Source: Aristolochia californica (lineage: Eukaryota; Streptophyta; Magnoliopsida; Piperales; Aristolochiaceae). From it: 64,000 bases of DNA. Below the pieces are notes generated by a model, which saw nothing but the letters and a program-made list of their open reading frames with translations, was not told the origin of the DNA and did not search any database. The translations under genes were made by a program, and so were the position numbers. This document shows positions 25,704-37,800 of this stretch, one piece after another. Location of the stretch: the NCBI GenBank assembly GCA_029961685.1, contig JARWKL010000010.1:8205931-8269930 (forward strand). Direction: 5' to 3'. The first letter of the stretch is position 1, and each line of letters begins with the position of its first letter.

Positions 25704-27349
25704 TGGTATTAGAGCGGGTTCTATGAGTTGACTTAGTCAACCCAAAGAGTTAATGAGATCATTTTCTCTAAACCCTAAACCCTAAGTCTAGGTTCGTAGT
25801 TTTTTTTTTTTTCAGTCCCTACACTTGTAGTTTACTTTACGTTTTTCACCTATATACTGAGATTTTCATATAGAAAATTATATATTGAATGAAATATATT
25901 TGAATTTAATTTCCAAAGAAAAATGATTCTTTCCAATCAGAGTTATCTACAAAGATAAATAGAAATTTGAATCAGCGAAGCTCAGATTGAAAAAAAGGTT
26001 TGAACAGTAGTAGAAAGCTTCAACTTCCGAGGTATTTTATGCTATCAAGAACGAGACTTTTATATGGAGAATTATATATAAAAAGAAAGATCTGTTCATG
26101 CTTGAGAAAAAGGAGAAAAAGTGCTTAGTTCGGCCAGATGATAGAGGCCGTAATATATAAGATTATTTATCTTCTAATAATTATATTTTATGAAGTGAAG
26201 TTATACTTGGATGAAATTTATTTAAGTCTATTTTCATAAGGAGAAAATTTCATGTCAATCTGTTCTATATTTAAAGATATATTAGTATTGGAAGAATCAT
26301 CGGTCATGCTGGTATTTTGTTGTATTAAATAATCCGAATTTATGCCATTTGTTTTGCATCACTGTTTGAGTTGCTATATCAAGAAAATATCTCACATTTC
26401 CCTGGTTTAAGGGCTTATTACTACATCTATGTTATTTTGACTTATTGTTGCATCTATGATATTTGGTGCAAGCTGGGATCACTGCTATTACCTCCCAGCT
26501 TGAGAGGGAGAAGTACAAGAAGTACAAGAAAAAAGTATTTTATTCCATATGGTGTGGATAAGTTTATGTGATCAAAATATTCAAAAAATGGAGAGCACAA
26601 AAGATGAAGCTTATGCATCTAAGAAAAAATATTTATATCAGATTATGATTATTTCATGGGTCATTCTACAAGGTTTAGTATTTTGGTTTGTGTTATATGT
26701 GTTGGAAGATGGTCATGTTACATTACAACTGTTGCTATTATGTCTCTTTGGATGAGACATTATTATTGAAGAAGAGGTGGCCTCAGTACCTTTTCTCATT
26801 CCATAATTTGTTTGACTCTCAAAAATATCAAGGTTGGGACACCATGAGAGTTGGTGCAAGGATTGGGACACCATGATAAATTTAACCCTAAAAAATGTCA
26901 CGATTGGGATACCATGAGAGTCGGTGTCCGGATTGGGATACCATTAAAAATAAACCCACTACCCCCTATAATGACTTTTATTAATCCTACCACTTGAGAG
27001 TCGTTGTCCTGTGGATGGACACGGTGGTAGACACTTCAGAGCAATGCTAATAGACACACTACCAACAAAAGATGGAGTGTGCCCTACAACCAGAATTACG
27101 ACTGGAGTATGGAGCAATGTCTTACCAGCTAGGAGTGATTTTTACTCTCACTTATATTATGCCAGCAAGGCCTCGTGGAAGGATGCAGTAGCATGAGGGG
27201 GCGTGTTGGAAGATGAAGACATATTGGAAGATGTGCCATTTTATACTAAAAGATTCTATACATCATTTGAAGCAAGCTGGGAGTTCATGTTGTTCTCTCA
27301 CCCTAGTATGAGGGGGAGTGTTGGAAGATAGGCCCAAACCCACATAACA

Positions 27350-27459
27350 AAGGAAGGCCCACATATCTAAGTGTATTATAAGATGGGTCACATGACCAAG
27401 GAAGGCCCACATATTTAAGAGTATTATAAGATGGGCCACATGACCAAGGAAGGCCCACA
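27350..27459. repeat. 48-bp tandem repeat, about 2.3 copies
   Basis: Units start with AAGGAAGGCCCACA at 27350, 27398 and 27446. Each full unit ends with CACATGACC. Confidence 0.85.
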
Positions 27460-27739
27460 AGATAGGCCTAAGCACATAAGAAGTAGGACCCACCATGATT
27501 ACCACAAGCTGACATCCTTATCACATATGTTGGAAGATCAAGAAAGACTCACAAAGGCATCTTTATCTTAGGGGCGTAGTCCACAATGAAGTGGAATGAT
27601 TCCCCCCCGCATTACCTAGTTCATTAAATAAATGGGTTAGTGTACAATGAATTACTTGGACAGTGAATCACGTCACTTCATTCTCTCAAGCAAAAATCAG
27701 GGAATTTGGATTCACACCTATTTTGAGAATCAAACAATT

Positions 27740-28079
27740 GAAACGCACGGCGCGCATCGTCCCCCCCCTCCTCTCCTCTCCCTCTCGACCTCCGTCGCAG
27801 AGCACGGGAGGCCGACCCTCTGTCGTAGAGCCTCTCAACCTCCCTCTCTTCTCCCCCCCAGGTCGGCCTTCCTCCCTCTCCTCTCTCTCTCGACCGTCGT
27901 CGCAAAGCACGAGAGGCCGAGACTCTCTCGACCTCCTTCTTTTCTCCCTCTCGGGGTACCGTAGGAGCGCCACCTCCGTTGCCGTTGCCGTTGCCCACTG
28001 GCCCCCCGCCGTCGTCGTTGCCCGCTGCTGAGGAAGACGACGCGCGCCGTGAGGAAGACGACAAGCGCTAAGGAAGACG
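27740..28079. other. GC-rich block inside AT-rich DNA
   Basis: A sharp island of C/T-rich and CG-rich sequence with internal near-repeats (TCGCAGAGCACGGGAGGCCGA and TCGCAAAGCACGAGAGGCCGA). Open frames exist on both strands but have simple-sequence composition and no recognisable domain. It ends abruptly at an inverted repeat and very AT-rich DNA. It could be captured genic sequence or part of an unidentified element. Confidence 0.4.
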
Positions 28080-28118
28080 ATGGTTTAATTTTTCCTAATT
28101 TAGGAAAAATTAAACCAT
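28080..28118. repeat. 39-nt inverted repeat (17-bp arms, 5-nt loop)
   Basis: ATGGTTTAATTTTTCCT at 28080-28096 pairs perfectly with 28102-28118 around AATTT. It lies exactly at the edge between GC-rich and AT-rich DNA. Confidence 0.95.
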
Positions 28119-28307
28119 TGTCATAAAAATAATAATTAATAATTTTTATTTATAAAATAATTATTTTTATTTATTTAATATATTTATATTATTATTACTA
28201 TATTAAATTAGTGATTTAATAGTCATAATTAAAATATTATTAAAATAAATATTTGATAAATTATTTTGGTTTAATTATCTCATTGGTATAATTAATTAAA
28301 CCAATGG

Positions 28308-28351
<44 letters not shown>

Positions 28352-28796
28352 ATTAATAAAAATATATTTATTTATTATATTCGCTTATGTTTTTTATTTT
28401 TATTTATTTATTTTTAATAATTTATTCTAGTCACACGTAATTATTGTATTAATTTATAATAAACTATAATAATTCAGTAATATAATATAGTTTTTTTATT
28501 AATTAAGATATTAATATATTCTAATATTACACGTTAAATCACTTATAAGTGTAGTAACCATATTTATTTCGGTTAATTATCTGTTTAGGTATATGTCCTA
28601 TTTAAGTATATTATAAAAGGTTACTCATACTCTTGTTTATATCATACTTTTTATTTGGGGGCACTAACACTGGAATCGGTTTTACAGTGCACTTGAACTC
28701 GTCTACACTAACACCCAAAGATGAGTTGAAGTTCAATAAATTCATTTAAGTTCAATTCAATTCTTCACTTAAATTCAAGTTCATCACGTCCAAGAA
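28119..28796. repeat. Very AT-rich block with (TA)n run
   Basis: Almost only A and T to about 28560, with an uninterrupted TA microsatellite at about 28313-28348. No gene is visible. The last 120 bp (28680-28796) contain short CAAGTTCA/TTCAATT repeats. Confidence 0.75.
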
Positions 28797-29019
28797 GAGT
28801 TCTAGTTTGAGTTATGTTTGTCTTTTATCTATATTGAGCTATTTAATTATGCCAGAATTTATCTTTAAGTGTTAGAGTTCGGGTGTAATTGGGACAAAGG
28901 TAGTTTTATTGTAATTGGACTCTACTACCTTCCTCTATTATAAATAGATGTTCATGTACTCTGATTATAATAAGTTAATGAAGTCAATGAATTATTTTCT
29001 CTTTTCCATAAATTCAACA
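28797..29019 (+). repeat. Family-A LTR, 3' portion
   Basis: Matches the LTR at 14991-15248, including the TATAAATAG box and the end ATTCAACA. The first part of the LTR is missing. It is the right-hand end of the 25299-29019 composite. Confidence 0.75.
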
Positions 29020-30427
29020 AGACACAAAAATCAAGGTCCTTGCAATGAACTGGAAATGATCTCAAGACCTTAAGCTCAAATCATGTTTCAAGTCATCTTG
29101 AAGAAGCACCCACAAGCAAATAAATGAAGACTTGAAGATTATAGTCTAATTAGTATAGAGGTCTCACGAACTCTATTCATGTAAGAGGACAACACCAAAA
29201 CTCTAAATTTGAGGTACACAAGGGTATTGGAAGTTCTAAGACATATTTATTTCAAATCATTGTTTTTTCGATGCTTATAAATATTTTTAACTTGTTAGAA
29301 ATTCTTAAGATCATTTTTAATGCTTAGAGGTCTATTTCAGAAAATTGGCAAAAAAGTATAAAGCATGATCAATCATCCATTTAAATTGATTGATTAAAAA
29401 AAATATGTCAAAATGATCTATAAAGCATGATCAATCATCCCCACTAGATTGATCAGTCATACCTATCAAAGCATTAAAAATATAAGACATGATCGATCAT
29501 ACCTATGTATTGATTTGTTAGATAGAACTATGTCATTGTGGGATATAAAGCATGATGGGTCCTACCATAGTATTGATTGATCATACTTAAATTTGCATAG
29601 CCAGAGCCTCACTGTGTATTTGAATAATTCGGTTGGATTAATCAATCAACCTAATTTTTTTAAGGCTTAAAATTGCATTGACAGATCAACTAGCTAAAGG
29701 ACTCATAAAAATATAGCCATTACACTCGATCTATCCATCATGCCTTTTCATTGATCAATCAATGACTTTGTCAAAATTTTCCAAATGGCTACATAATGAC
29801 TAGTTTGGTAGGGAAACTTACAATATGCCTCCACACCCTTCCACCCCTCAAATGTGCATTCCACTTGGAATTCCACAGAAAACTACTTCTAAGATAAAAC
29901 AAAAAGTTAGAAATTTTCAAAATTTCACATCTCAAAGTTTTTTCCTTGCACCATCATAGTTCAAGCTCCACTAATCTTCTTTATTATGCATCAAAGGAGA
30001 AGGCCATCTCTCCATCAATTCAGAGGGTGTATTCTTTTCTTTATTTTTATTTTCATTTTCTTATTCCGTAGGTTGATCCAGAACGTATAACCTAGATAGA
30101 AGATCTTGCTAGAGCTAAAATCTGGCCACTTAACCTCTGGTTAGATGTTTAAAGGCATGTATTTTAGCATACATGTGGCTTAAAAGAGAGTTGAAATATT
30201 TTTTTATATATATTATAACTAATAGAGCTTATTAGTAGAGTTTTTCAAGCAATGGTTCTTGAGCGGTGAGTACCCTCAGGGAACATCAACAACAAAATAT
30301 CATTGTGTTCAATTTTAATGTGTGTGCATATTTTACATTATTATTGCATTAATTTTTATTTGAGCACTAAGTTTATAATTTGAAAATTCTCAATTCACCC
30401 CCTCTTGAGAAGCTACCAAGGCCAACA

Positions 30428-30828
30428 ATTGGTATCAGAGCAGGTCTATAGACCTTTGAAATAAAAAAATTACTTGATTTCATGGTATCTAAAAATAAAT
30501 TGTTTCTTCCGGAAGGAAATTTTTCCAACCGTCCCCTATTATTCAACAAAACCAACTATGACTATTGGAATATAAGAATAGATTTTTTCCTCCAATCGAT
30601 GGATTAGTATATTTTGCACATGACCAAGAATAGGCCATTTGAGTCACAAAATTAGAAGATAATCACTTAATTGCAAAAGAATATAATGAGCTCACTGGGG
30701 AGAGAAAGAACAAACCAGAACAAACTCATAGGAAATTAACCTCTTATTTTCCCCCTTAGATCCAAATGAATTCAAAAGAGTCTCTATGTGTAAAATAGCC
30801 AAAGAAATTTGTGATAAATAACAAGGCC
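30428..30828 (+). pseudogene. Start of gag of the family-B Copia element
   Basis: After the primer site a frame begins MVSKNKLF and continues SNRPLLFNKTNYDYWNIR, the N-terminal gag signature of large plant Copia elements. It is interrupted by stops. At about 30828 it changes without warning into the 3' third of a Copia-1-type element, so the rest of the family-B element is absent. Confidence 0.68.
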
Positions 30829-32056
30829 GGATATTTCATTTGCAATAAGTGTGGTAAGTCAATATATGCACAAGCCACAACTTAATCATTGGAAAGCACT
30901 TGAAAGGATACTACGATATCTAAAAGGAGCTCCAGGAAGAGGGCTTCTCTATAAAAACCATGGTCACTTCAACATCGAAGGATTCCCAAAAAGATCCTCG
31001 GATAACAGAAAATCTGCTTCAAGATTTTGTACGATGGTTGGAGGGAATTTGGTTACATGGAAAAGCAAAAAGAAAAATATAGTAGCACGGTCTAGTGCAG
31101 AAGCAGAATACAGAGCCATGGCACACACTGTTAGTGAACTCCTATGGATAAGATCTCTTCTCACAGAATTTGGATTCTACAAAGAAGCTCTGATAGATCT
31201 ATATTGTGATAATCAAACAGCAATACACATTACATCGAATCCAGTCATCCATGAAAGAACAAAGCATATTGAAGTGGACTTCTATTTTATACGAGAAAAG
31301 TTCCAGGCAGGTTTCTTATCTCTAAAGCATATATCATCACAAAGTCAAGTTGTAGATATTCTCACCAAGCCGATCACTCACAAGATTGTGTCTACCATAT
31401 GCAGCAAGCTGGGCATTTATGATGTCTTCTCACCACCAACTTGAGGGGGAGTGTTACAATGTGGGAGCCACCATGGTGCTTGAGCTGGTGGGACCCACCA
31501 TGAGGACGTGGGACATTAAGAAGAGTCCTCACCCAAGTTAGCACGAGTTAAGGAGTTAAGAAATACAAGCTGAATTGAGTTAGAAGACTTGAAAATCAAG
31601 TGGGACCCACAAATATTTCACGAGCTGGCAACCTTATCAAGATAAGATAGAAGATCATGAGGGACCCATAAGGATAAGGTCACGAGCTTGCCTCCTCCCT
31701 TACATTCACATGATTGAAGAAAAAGTTCTAATTCAACTCATATTAATCTTCTAGTAGATTGTTTTGAATAGACTTATCTTAGAGAGTTAGAGTTGGAATG
31801 TAATTAGGAAAGGCTCATTGTATAAGGACTCTATCTCTTCCTCTACTATAAATAGAGGTGTTGTAATTCGGAATTAATCAAGTTACACATCTCCTTCTTG
31901 AGTTAATATCTCTCGCCCTCTCTCTTTGCTTGGTGCCACCTCTCTTTTCTCTTGTCTTTTTTCTTCTCTCTACCCAAGAGCTCTTCTTCCCTTTTCTTCT
32001 TTTTCTTTCTTCTTTTCCTTGCTCGGAATTATGGAAAAGGGATCCTAAACTCAACA
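30829..32056 (+). mobile_element. 5'-truncated Copia-1-like element
   Basis: Starts in the late RT (ARPDISFAISVV-like region, matching Copia-1 from about 7780). RNase H is open from 30851 to 31444 (197 residues), with the YLKGAPGRGLLY, SSAEAEYRAMAH and LYCDNQTAIHI motifs and no stop inside. An LTR follows at 31452-32056 (TGTTACAATGTGGG to CTCAACA) after GAGGGGGAG. There is no 5' LTR, gag, protease or integrase. Similarity to Copia-1 at both protein and LTR level shows the same family. Confidence 0.85.
31452..32056 (+). repeat. 3' LTR of the truncated Copia-1-like element
   Basis: 605 bp related to the Copia-1 LTRs, with the TATA box CTATAAATAGAGG near 31850 and only a short interrupted CT run. 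Confidence 0.85.
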
Positions 32057-34196
32057 CATAATTTAGTTGTTATCAAATCCCTTGTGGATCTAAGCTTAGG
32101 TTAACCTAGTTGAGTTGCAATAATTCCCTTTTTGTGCAAATTGTCATAATTGGCCTTGTGGCCTCTATGTTGTAGGTGTCATTTGGCTTTTGATATAGTA
32201 AAGTAAAAACTAAAGTGTGAAAACAACTTGACAGTTGATTAGCAACCTGAATTTGGGTTGTGTGTCACTATTAAAATCCATGTGTATTATTATAGTTATT
32301 TGGTTTATTAGCCTAGAGCATTAATTTCATATTTAACTACAACTAAACTATTACATTATAAAAGGGTATTATAAGAAGGGGCAACAGGAACTTAAAAGAG
32401 TTACAAACTTGGACTAGCACACACAAACCTAGACCCAAATTCTTATCGAACATCTAGACTAAATTAATAACCAACTAAAATACATTTGGCTAAAATTGAG
32501 TTAAAATTGCTCACTAGATTGTAATATATTTAGTATCAAATCAATCAAACATCTTATCAAAATTCCAAATCAGAGTAGATCAATCAAGTCTAGTACCAAA
32601 GTTTATTTATAGTACACAAACCCTAGTAAAAAAGCTATTGTCCAAATTACATTATTTATAAACTTCAATTTTACAAACTAGTCTTTATAAATCGGGGAAA
32701 CTCAACTCTCTAAATACAAATCATAGACTTCTTAGTCCCACCTCCTTTAAATTGATAGAAAGAAGAGGAAGGGCATCAACCAGAAATTTCTTATATGGAA
32801 CTATGATACTTGTTTTCATAAAGCTATGCTAAATGCTACCCTAATACCATCTTAAAAATTGCTCTAGCTAACAACACCAATTTGTAGAAGGGAATAAAGA
32901 GGAATAGAAAAGAACAAACGGGAAAGAAAATTGGAAATTTTTTAAATTTAAAAGAATGTAAATCTAATACATTTATTTGGTGAAAGAAGTAGATGAATGT
33001 AAGAGATTGGAGACGAGAAAAATGAGAGGGACAGGAAAAAGAATGTGCGGAGAGAATGACAAGGGAAATAAATGAGAAATGGAATGAAATTAGAAGGTAA
33101 CTTACTTGGAAAAAGGTTATTTGTTTGAAGTCAGAGAACTTCGAGGAGGACGAAGATCATTTTTTCAATTCAAGAAGTGATAGTCGGAGGGCAAGAAGAC
33201 GAAGTAGGGCCCAACAGGTTCTATTTTGTTCTGCTTTTCAAAACCTTAAAGAAGGTGAAAAAGCTCGATAGCTACAAATAGTGGCAATTTAAAAAAAAAA
33301 TTAGTCCATAATAAATAAATTTCCTAATTGTTGCAGATAAGCTCGTTAGCTACAAAATCACTTGTCTTAGAACTCATCCTTCAACCGATTAAACAAGAAG
33401 CTTCCATCGATTGACGGTTCGATTTTGAAGTTTTTAGCATATTTAATCAACTAATTGAAACGATGACTGCATTCAGTTGAAGGCTTGAAAAATCCCTATA
33501 AACCAACCAATATATGATAATGTTTCTATCGATTCAAGTACCAAGAATGAATGCCTTTTCAATTCATCGATGTATGGTTTCAATCGATTAACGTGTCATT
33601 TTCTTCGTCTCAACCCTAATTTTAAGGAATTTTTCTCATTACTCACAAATATAAGATTACATATACCGAAAATTTTGCAGAAATACAACTATTCATCTAG
33701 ATCTCCCAAAAGCAAGACTCCTTGCAAGTTTCTACATTGCCATTTCCATCAACACCACTCAATCTTCACGATTTTTATCCTACTCTAATTCCATGTTAAA
33801 GTTGAGTTTAAATCCATCTAAACTTATTAATCAAATTTCAACCAACAGCATCTTCTTAAAATATGAAGATTTCAGAAAGATGAAAGATGCTGGTGTCATA
33901 TAAGACTGGAGTTCGATGAGAAAGATTAAATATGCCAAGCTTTTACTTCATGCAGAACCAAAGAAACCACACCAATAAACCCGCTGATCATTTATCAACA
34001 CTGACAAATTAAGCCTCAATGGGTCGAAAAAGGAAAAAAATGGTGCGAGTAGAATCTGGTTCTCTGGTTGCAGATCCCCAAGGAAACTGCCTCAGAGTGG
34101 GTATCTGATCACACGCTTTTGCTAGGTGAGCAGTGGATATATTGAACTGTACAAAGAAATCAAACCGACACAACATCATGTACCTCAACCAAGTAC
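32057..34196. other. Non-coding DNA between the transposon nest and LIP5
   Basis: No gene recognised. The part next to 34196 must include the LIP5 3' UTR (minus strand), but no canonical AATAAA could be fixed to its end. ATCGATT-type motifs at 33375-33595 resemble those in the family-B LTR and may be an old LTR fragment. Confidence 0.45.
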
Positions 34197-34844
34197 TTAA
34201 CGCCTAGCTGATGAATTGGTCAATAGCTCCAGTGACTGCTTAAGGTAGTCCACAGCTACGGCAACATCATCAAATGCCAGAGCCCCAACAGCTAACTTCG
34301 CTGCCTTATGTGCTTCAGCGATCTTTTCAGGTGTGGGTTTATAATTAACATCATTATTGAAAGATGGAACGGTTGTTGAGGGAGCCTGGCCCCCTGGAAC
34401 CGAGTAGTTTGGAGCCACAGGGCCTGACTGATGCAAATAAGCAGAGCCAGCTTGAGGAGAGTAGCCAATATCTGTGCCTTGATACTGGGAAGGATAGTGT
34501 GCAGGAACTGAGGGCAGGCTGCTCTCACTGAAGCTAGGATAAGACTGGAAATTAGAATAATTGTAAAAGGAAGAATCATCATGGGACTGATAAGCATTAT
34601 CCTGTGTGTAAGATTGATGGTGAAGATTATATGGCTGAGAGTAGGAAGGATGATCAGATATATCAGAGGGTGGAGGAGATGGAGCAGGGGCTGGCTGGAA
34701 ATCATGCGAGGGGTAGTCTGATTTTGAGGGTGAGGGCGATAAGGAAGCATTTGAAGGTTGCTGGTAGAGATAATTATCTTCAGGTCGAGATGATATATCT
34801 GCTCTTGCTTGACCGACTGAAAAACTCCCAGTGGATCCAATATC
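34197..34844 (-). CDS. LIP5: LIP5 exon 8 (residues 208-422 and stop)
   Basis: Preceded by CTTTGCAG. It encodes DIGSTGSF, the Ser/Pro/Tyr-rich linker (including [14 protein letters not shown], a conserved block) and the C-terminal VSL domain, ending SSARR before TAA at 34199-34197. Confidence 0.96.
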   Translation of the reverse strand, partial: DIGSTGSFSVGQARADISSRPEDNYLYQQPSNASLSPSPSKSDYPSHDFQPAPAPSPPPSDISDHPSYSQPYNLHHQSYTQDNAYQSHDDSSFYNYSNFQSYPSFSESSLPSVPAHYPSQYQGTDIGYSPQAGSAYLHQSGPVAPNYSVPGGQAPSTTVPSFNNDVNYKPTPEKIAEAHKAAKLAVGALAFDDVAVAVDYLKQSLELLTNSSARR

Positions 34845-37800
34845 CTGCAAAGAGAGGAAATATGAATAAAGACTGCTGTAAAGAGTGCAATTTCAGTCAG
34901 GTCACAAAGCACAAGGTGTTTATTTTTACAGGTCGGGATGGTAAATCAACACTAGGCTGATTGCCAGAAAAACTTTGACTCTGTCCCAGATCCTGCACAT
35001 AAAAAACAACCCTGGGATGCATAAATCACAATCTTTATGAATACAGTTCAAGATACCATACTAAATACAAATGACAGACAAGCTGTTGAGACCAAAGATT
35101 GAGATGCAGCATCAATGAAACAATGCTGTGAATTTACAATAAGCACCTAATATCTTTTTGAAAGGTTAAAAAACACCTAATATGTCAACTGTCCTTCAAA
35201 TTTTTGCCTCAAAACTTTTCATCCCACTAAAAGGTGCTGACGTAATATTTGTGGTTACCTGATTGACAGGGGAGATCTCTTGGGTTCCAAGATCCTGAAA
35301 GAGATAGTTAATGATCTCTTAGAAAGTTGCTAGGACAATTATACTCATAGTAGGAAAGAAATTTTATTTTTCCGAATTCATAAATTCAAGAAGATCACCA
35401 CATTAGGATCTGTGACTAACAATAACACAATACATAAAACATCATGGAGATGAATGAAAGAGAGGAAAAATAGTGACTAACATAAGAGAATGCAGCAATG
35501 TGGATAAAGAGGTGAGGAATTGTCCATCAGAAACATTGAGTATGCAGAGAAGGGAGCTCAACCTCCATATTTTTGCTATAGCTTAAGTAATAATTAAATC
35601 AAGTTAACAAAATGCAGTTAAAGACGAACACAAAGAACCATAACAACCAGTTATGTCAGACAAGTACCCCTGAGATAATAACATCTAAATATACTTCAAC
35701 ATGTCCCTTCAACCTGGATTACAGAATTGAAGCATGCCCAGTTTAATACAAAGTGATGAAAAAATATTTTAGATCAGGACCTTTGTTAAAAGAGGAAAAA
35801 GAGGGTGGACTCAAGTCCAACTAGGCCTTGGCTGCACCTAACTTTTTCTTCTTTAGAGAAGCTGTAGTTTTTACAAGAATGCTATTTCCTTCATTATATT
35901 CACAGTGATACCGTTATCTCCATTTTATTATTAAATTAATATAAATAATAATAATGTCAAATGAACATCAGCATGAATGCATATGATAATAAATAAAAGT
36001 AGAACAAGAATAAATCATTTTTTTAATTCATGCAATTCAAATTTTATGGTTAGATAGAAAATTGGGGGCACCTAAGCTTCTAAGGACTTAGGTCCATACT
36101 CTACAAATCAAACCTAAAGGAGTACAATTTCTCACTATTAACTATATATTGGATGAAATGATAATCAAATCCAATATGTTTCATCTTCTTGCGGAACACT
36201 GAGCTACAAAGTATAAGTACATTGTCATCACATACCATCTTTCATAGATTTATTAATTGACAAACCAAATAACTCATATCATTTTGCATAAAGTATGAGG
36301 CACAGCTAGATTTTTTCACTTGTGCACAAGACCAAAGTGACCACAGTTAATTTCTTACTTTTCCATGTGATGAGATTCTTTTAAGTGCCATTTGCACAAG
36401 ACTCCAAATAATGGGTTGTACGTACAAAAGCGGAATGTCATCACGGACGTCTCTACCTTAAGTCACAGGTCAACATGGTGACAAGATGGTTTCATGAAAG
36501 GCAAAGGTCTAGACTAGAAAGGAACTCATGATAGATGAATAATTGTCTGTCTTCATAGTGTCTGAACATCAGCATTTTTTCAAAAAAAAAAAAAAAATGT
36601 GTCTGAACAATTCAAAGTTGTGGGAAAAGTTGGGACAAGTTTAAAAGTCCAGCATAAGCCAATTTGTGGAAGAGTTGCGAAATATGATTATATATGGGTT
36701 TTAAGAACTGTCTAATTTAATAGCTTCAAAAGTTATTTACATATGGCCTACATTTCTATCAGCCAATGCATACGTGCCAATCAATAGTTTGCTTCCACTC
36801 TATGGCTTCTCCGTCCTCATTTTGGATCATCGATTCCAGAACCTCTTCCTACATGAAAAGTCTAATGTAATTTTCCAGTAGTTTAGAGACTTTGTTAACT
36901 TACTAGATTTTAAGGATTTTACTGCAAGTATTTGGAAGTTTTACAAAGAACATTTCATTAATCGATCAAAGGCAGAATGTCTTTTTGTTGTAAAGGAAAG
37001 TCATGACTGATAAATTAAGAAGATGATCTTAGGAAAGTGTTGTATACATATAGCTCCAATGTTGAAGAAATTACTAAAAACTATGGGGACAAACTAAGTT
37101 ATCATAAACGGTTGAAGTTTTATAAAAGAAGTAAACAGAAAAGGAAAAAGGAAGAGTCAAAGAAACCAGCTCACTCATTGTAGAAAGTCATTGTTTCAGA
37201 TCAGTTCTTTGTTTTTGTACTTTCTATCAAGGGAATGTCAGCAAGTTTCTGTTTTTAATAGTTTCCTAACAAGTTTCCAGGTAGTTTCCTGGTAAAGTCT
37301 TTCATTAGTAAGTCTCCTTTATTAAAGAAATTGGTAGCTTTTAATCAGTGATGTAAAACCCAGACCAGATCTAGTCCCTTGTCCGGGTTACATGGGTAAA
37401 TAAACGGAAGGAAACAAAAAACCCAGCTGGGTGGGTCAGCCAAGTTTACAAAGAAAATAGCCCCTACCCCTTGATCAGTATTATAAAACCCAGACCAGGT
37501 CCAGTCCGTTGTCTGGGTTACATGGGTAAATAACCCTAATGAAACAAAAAACCCAACTGGGGTCAGCGAAGTTTACAAAGAAGAGAGTCACCCCTCCCCC
37601 ACCCCCTCTTCTCGCAAAATGAACAACAATTTCGTGTTGGTTAAACTACCTTCAATCTATTTTTCTTTATTGTTAAATTTTTTTTACAAGTGGTGTCACC
37701 CAAATCATCTGGCAATCAATTCCGGGCTGGTTTTTACAACATTGGCTTCAACCTAATAGTTGTTGGAATTCTTTCACACTAGGGGCTTTGAATCTTGTTG

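Larger units (their letters stand above)
25299..29019 (+). mobile_element. Composite LTR element: TRIM LTR at left, family-A LTR end at right
   Basis: AGACA stands at 25294-25298 and again at 29020-29024, exactly where the family-B LTR resumes, so the 3.7-kb block behaves as one insertion. From the left it holds the TRIM, then family-A internal sequence (25704-27312, starting TGGTATTAGAGCGGG). A purine tract and an unrelated TGTTGGAAGATAGGCCC segment follow (27321 on). After these come a GC-rich block, an AT-rich block and the last 220 bp of a family-A LTR ending ATTCAACA. The two ends belong to unlike families. Confidence 0.6.
20031..30427 (+). repeat. Family-B LTR (copy 2) split by two insertions
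   Basis: Three pieces join in order. 20031-20046 (TGTTGACCTAGAGTTG) comes first, 25208-25298 (GGCTCCCATCC ... TTCAAGAGACA) second and 29025-30427 third, ending CCAACA. Together they are about 1.5 kb, the size of copy 1. TTGGTATCAGAGCAGG, a primer site, follows at about 30429. The Gypsy element sits in the first gap and the 25299-29019 composite in the second. Confidence 0.82.

Noticed and set aside
27350..27459. CRISPR-like spaced repeats
   Set aside because: The repeat units are contiguous without unique spacers, and the DNA is plant nuclear.
27647..28064. Four overlapping open frames on both strands in the GC-rich block
   Set aside because: High GC removes stop codons by chance. Sequences are Arg/Pro/Ser-rich, unlike any family, and present on both strands equally.
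34604..34960. Plus-strand 118-residue frame
   Set aside because: Antisense to LIP5 exons 7 and 8 and their intron.
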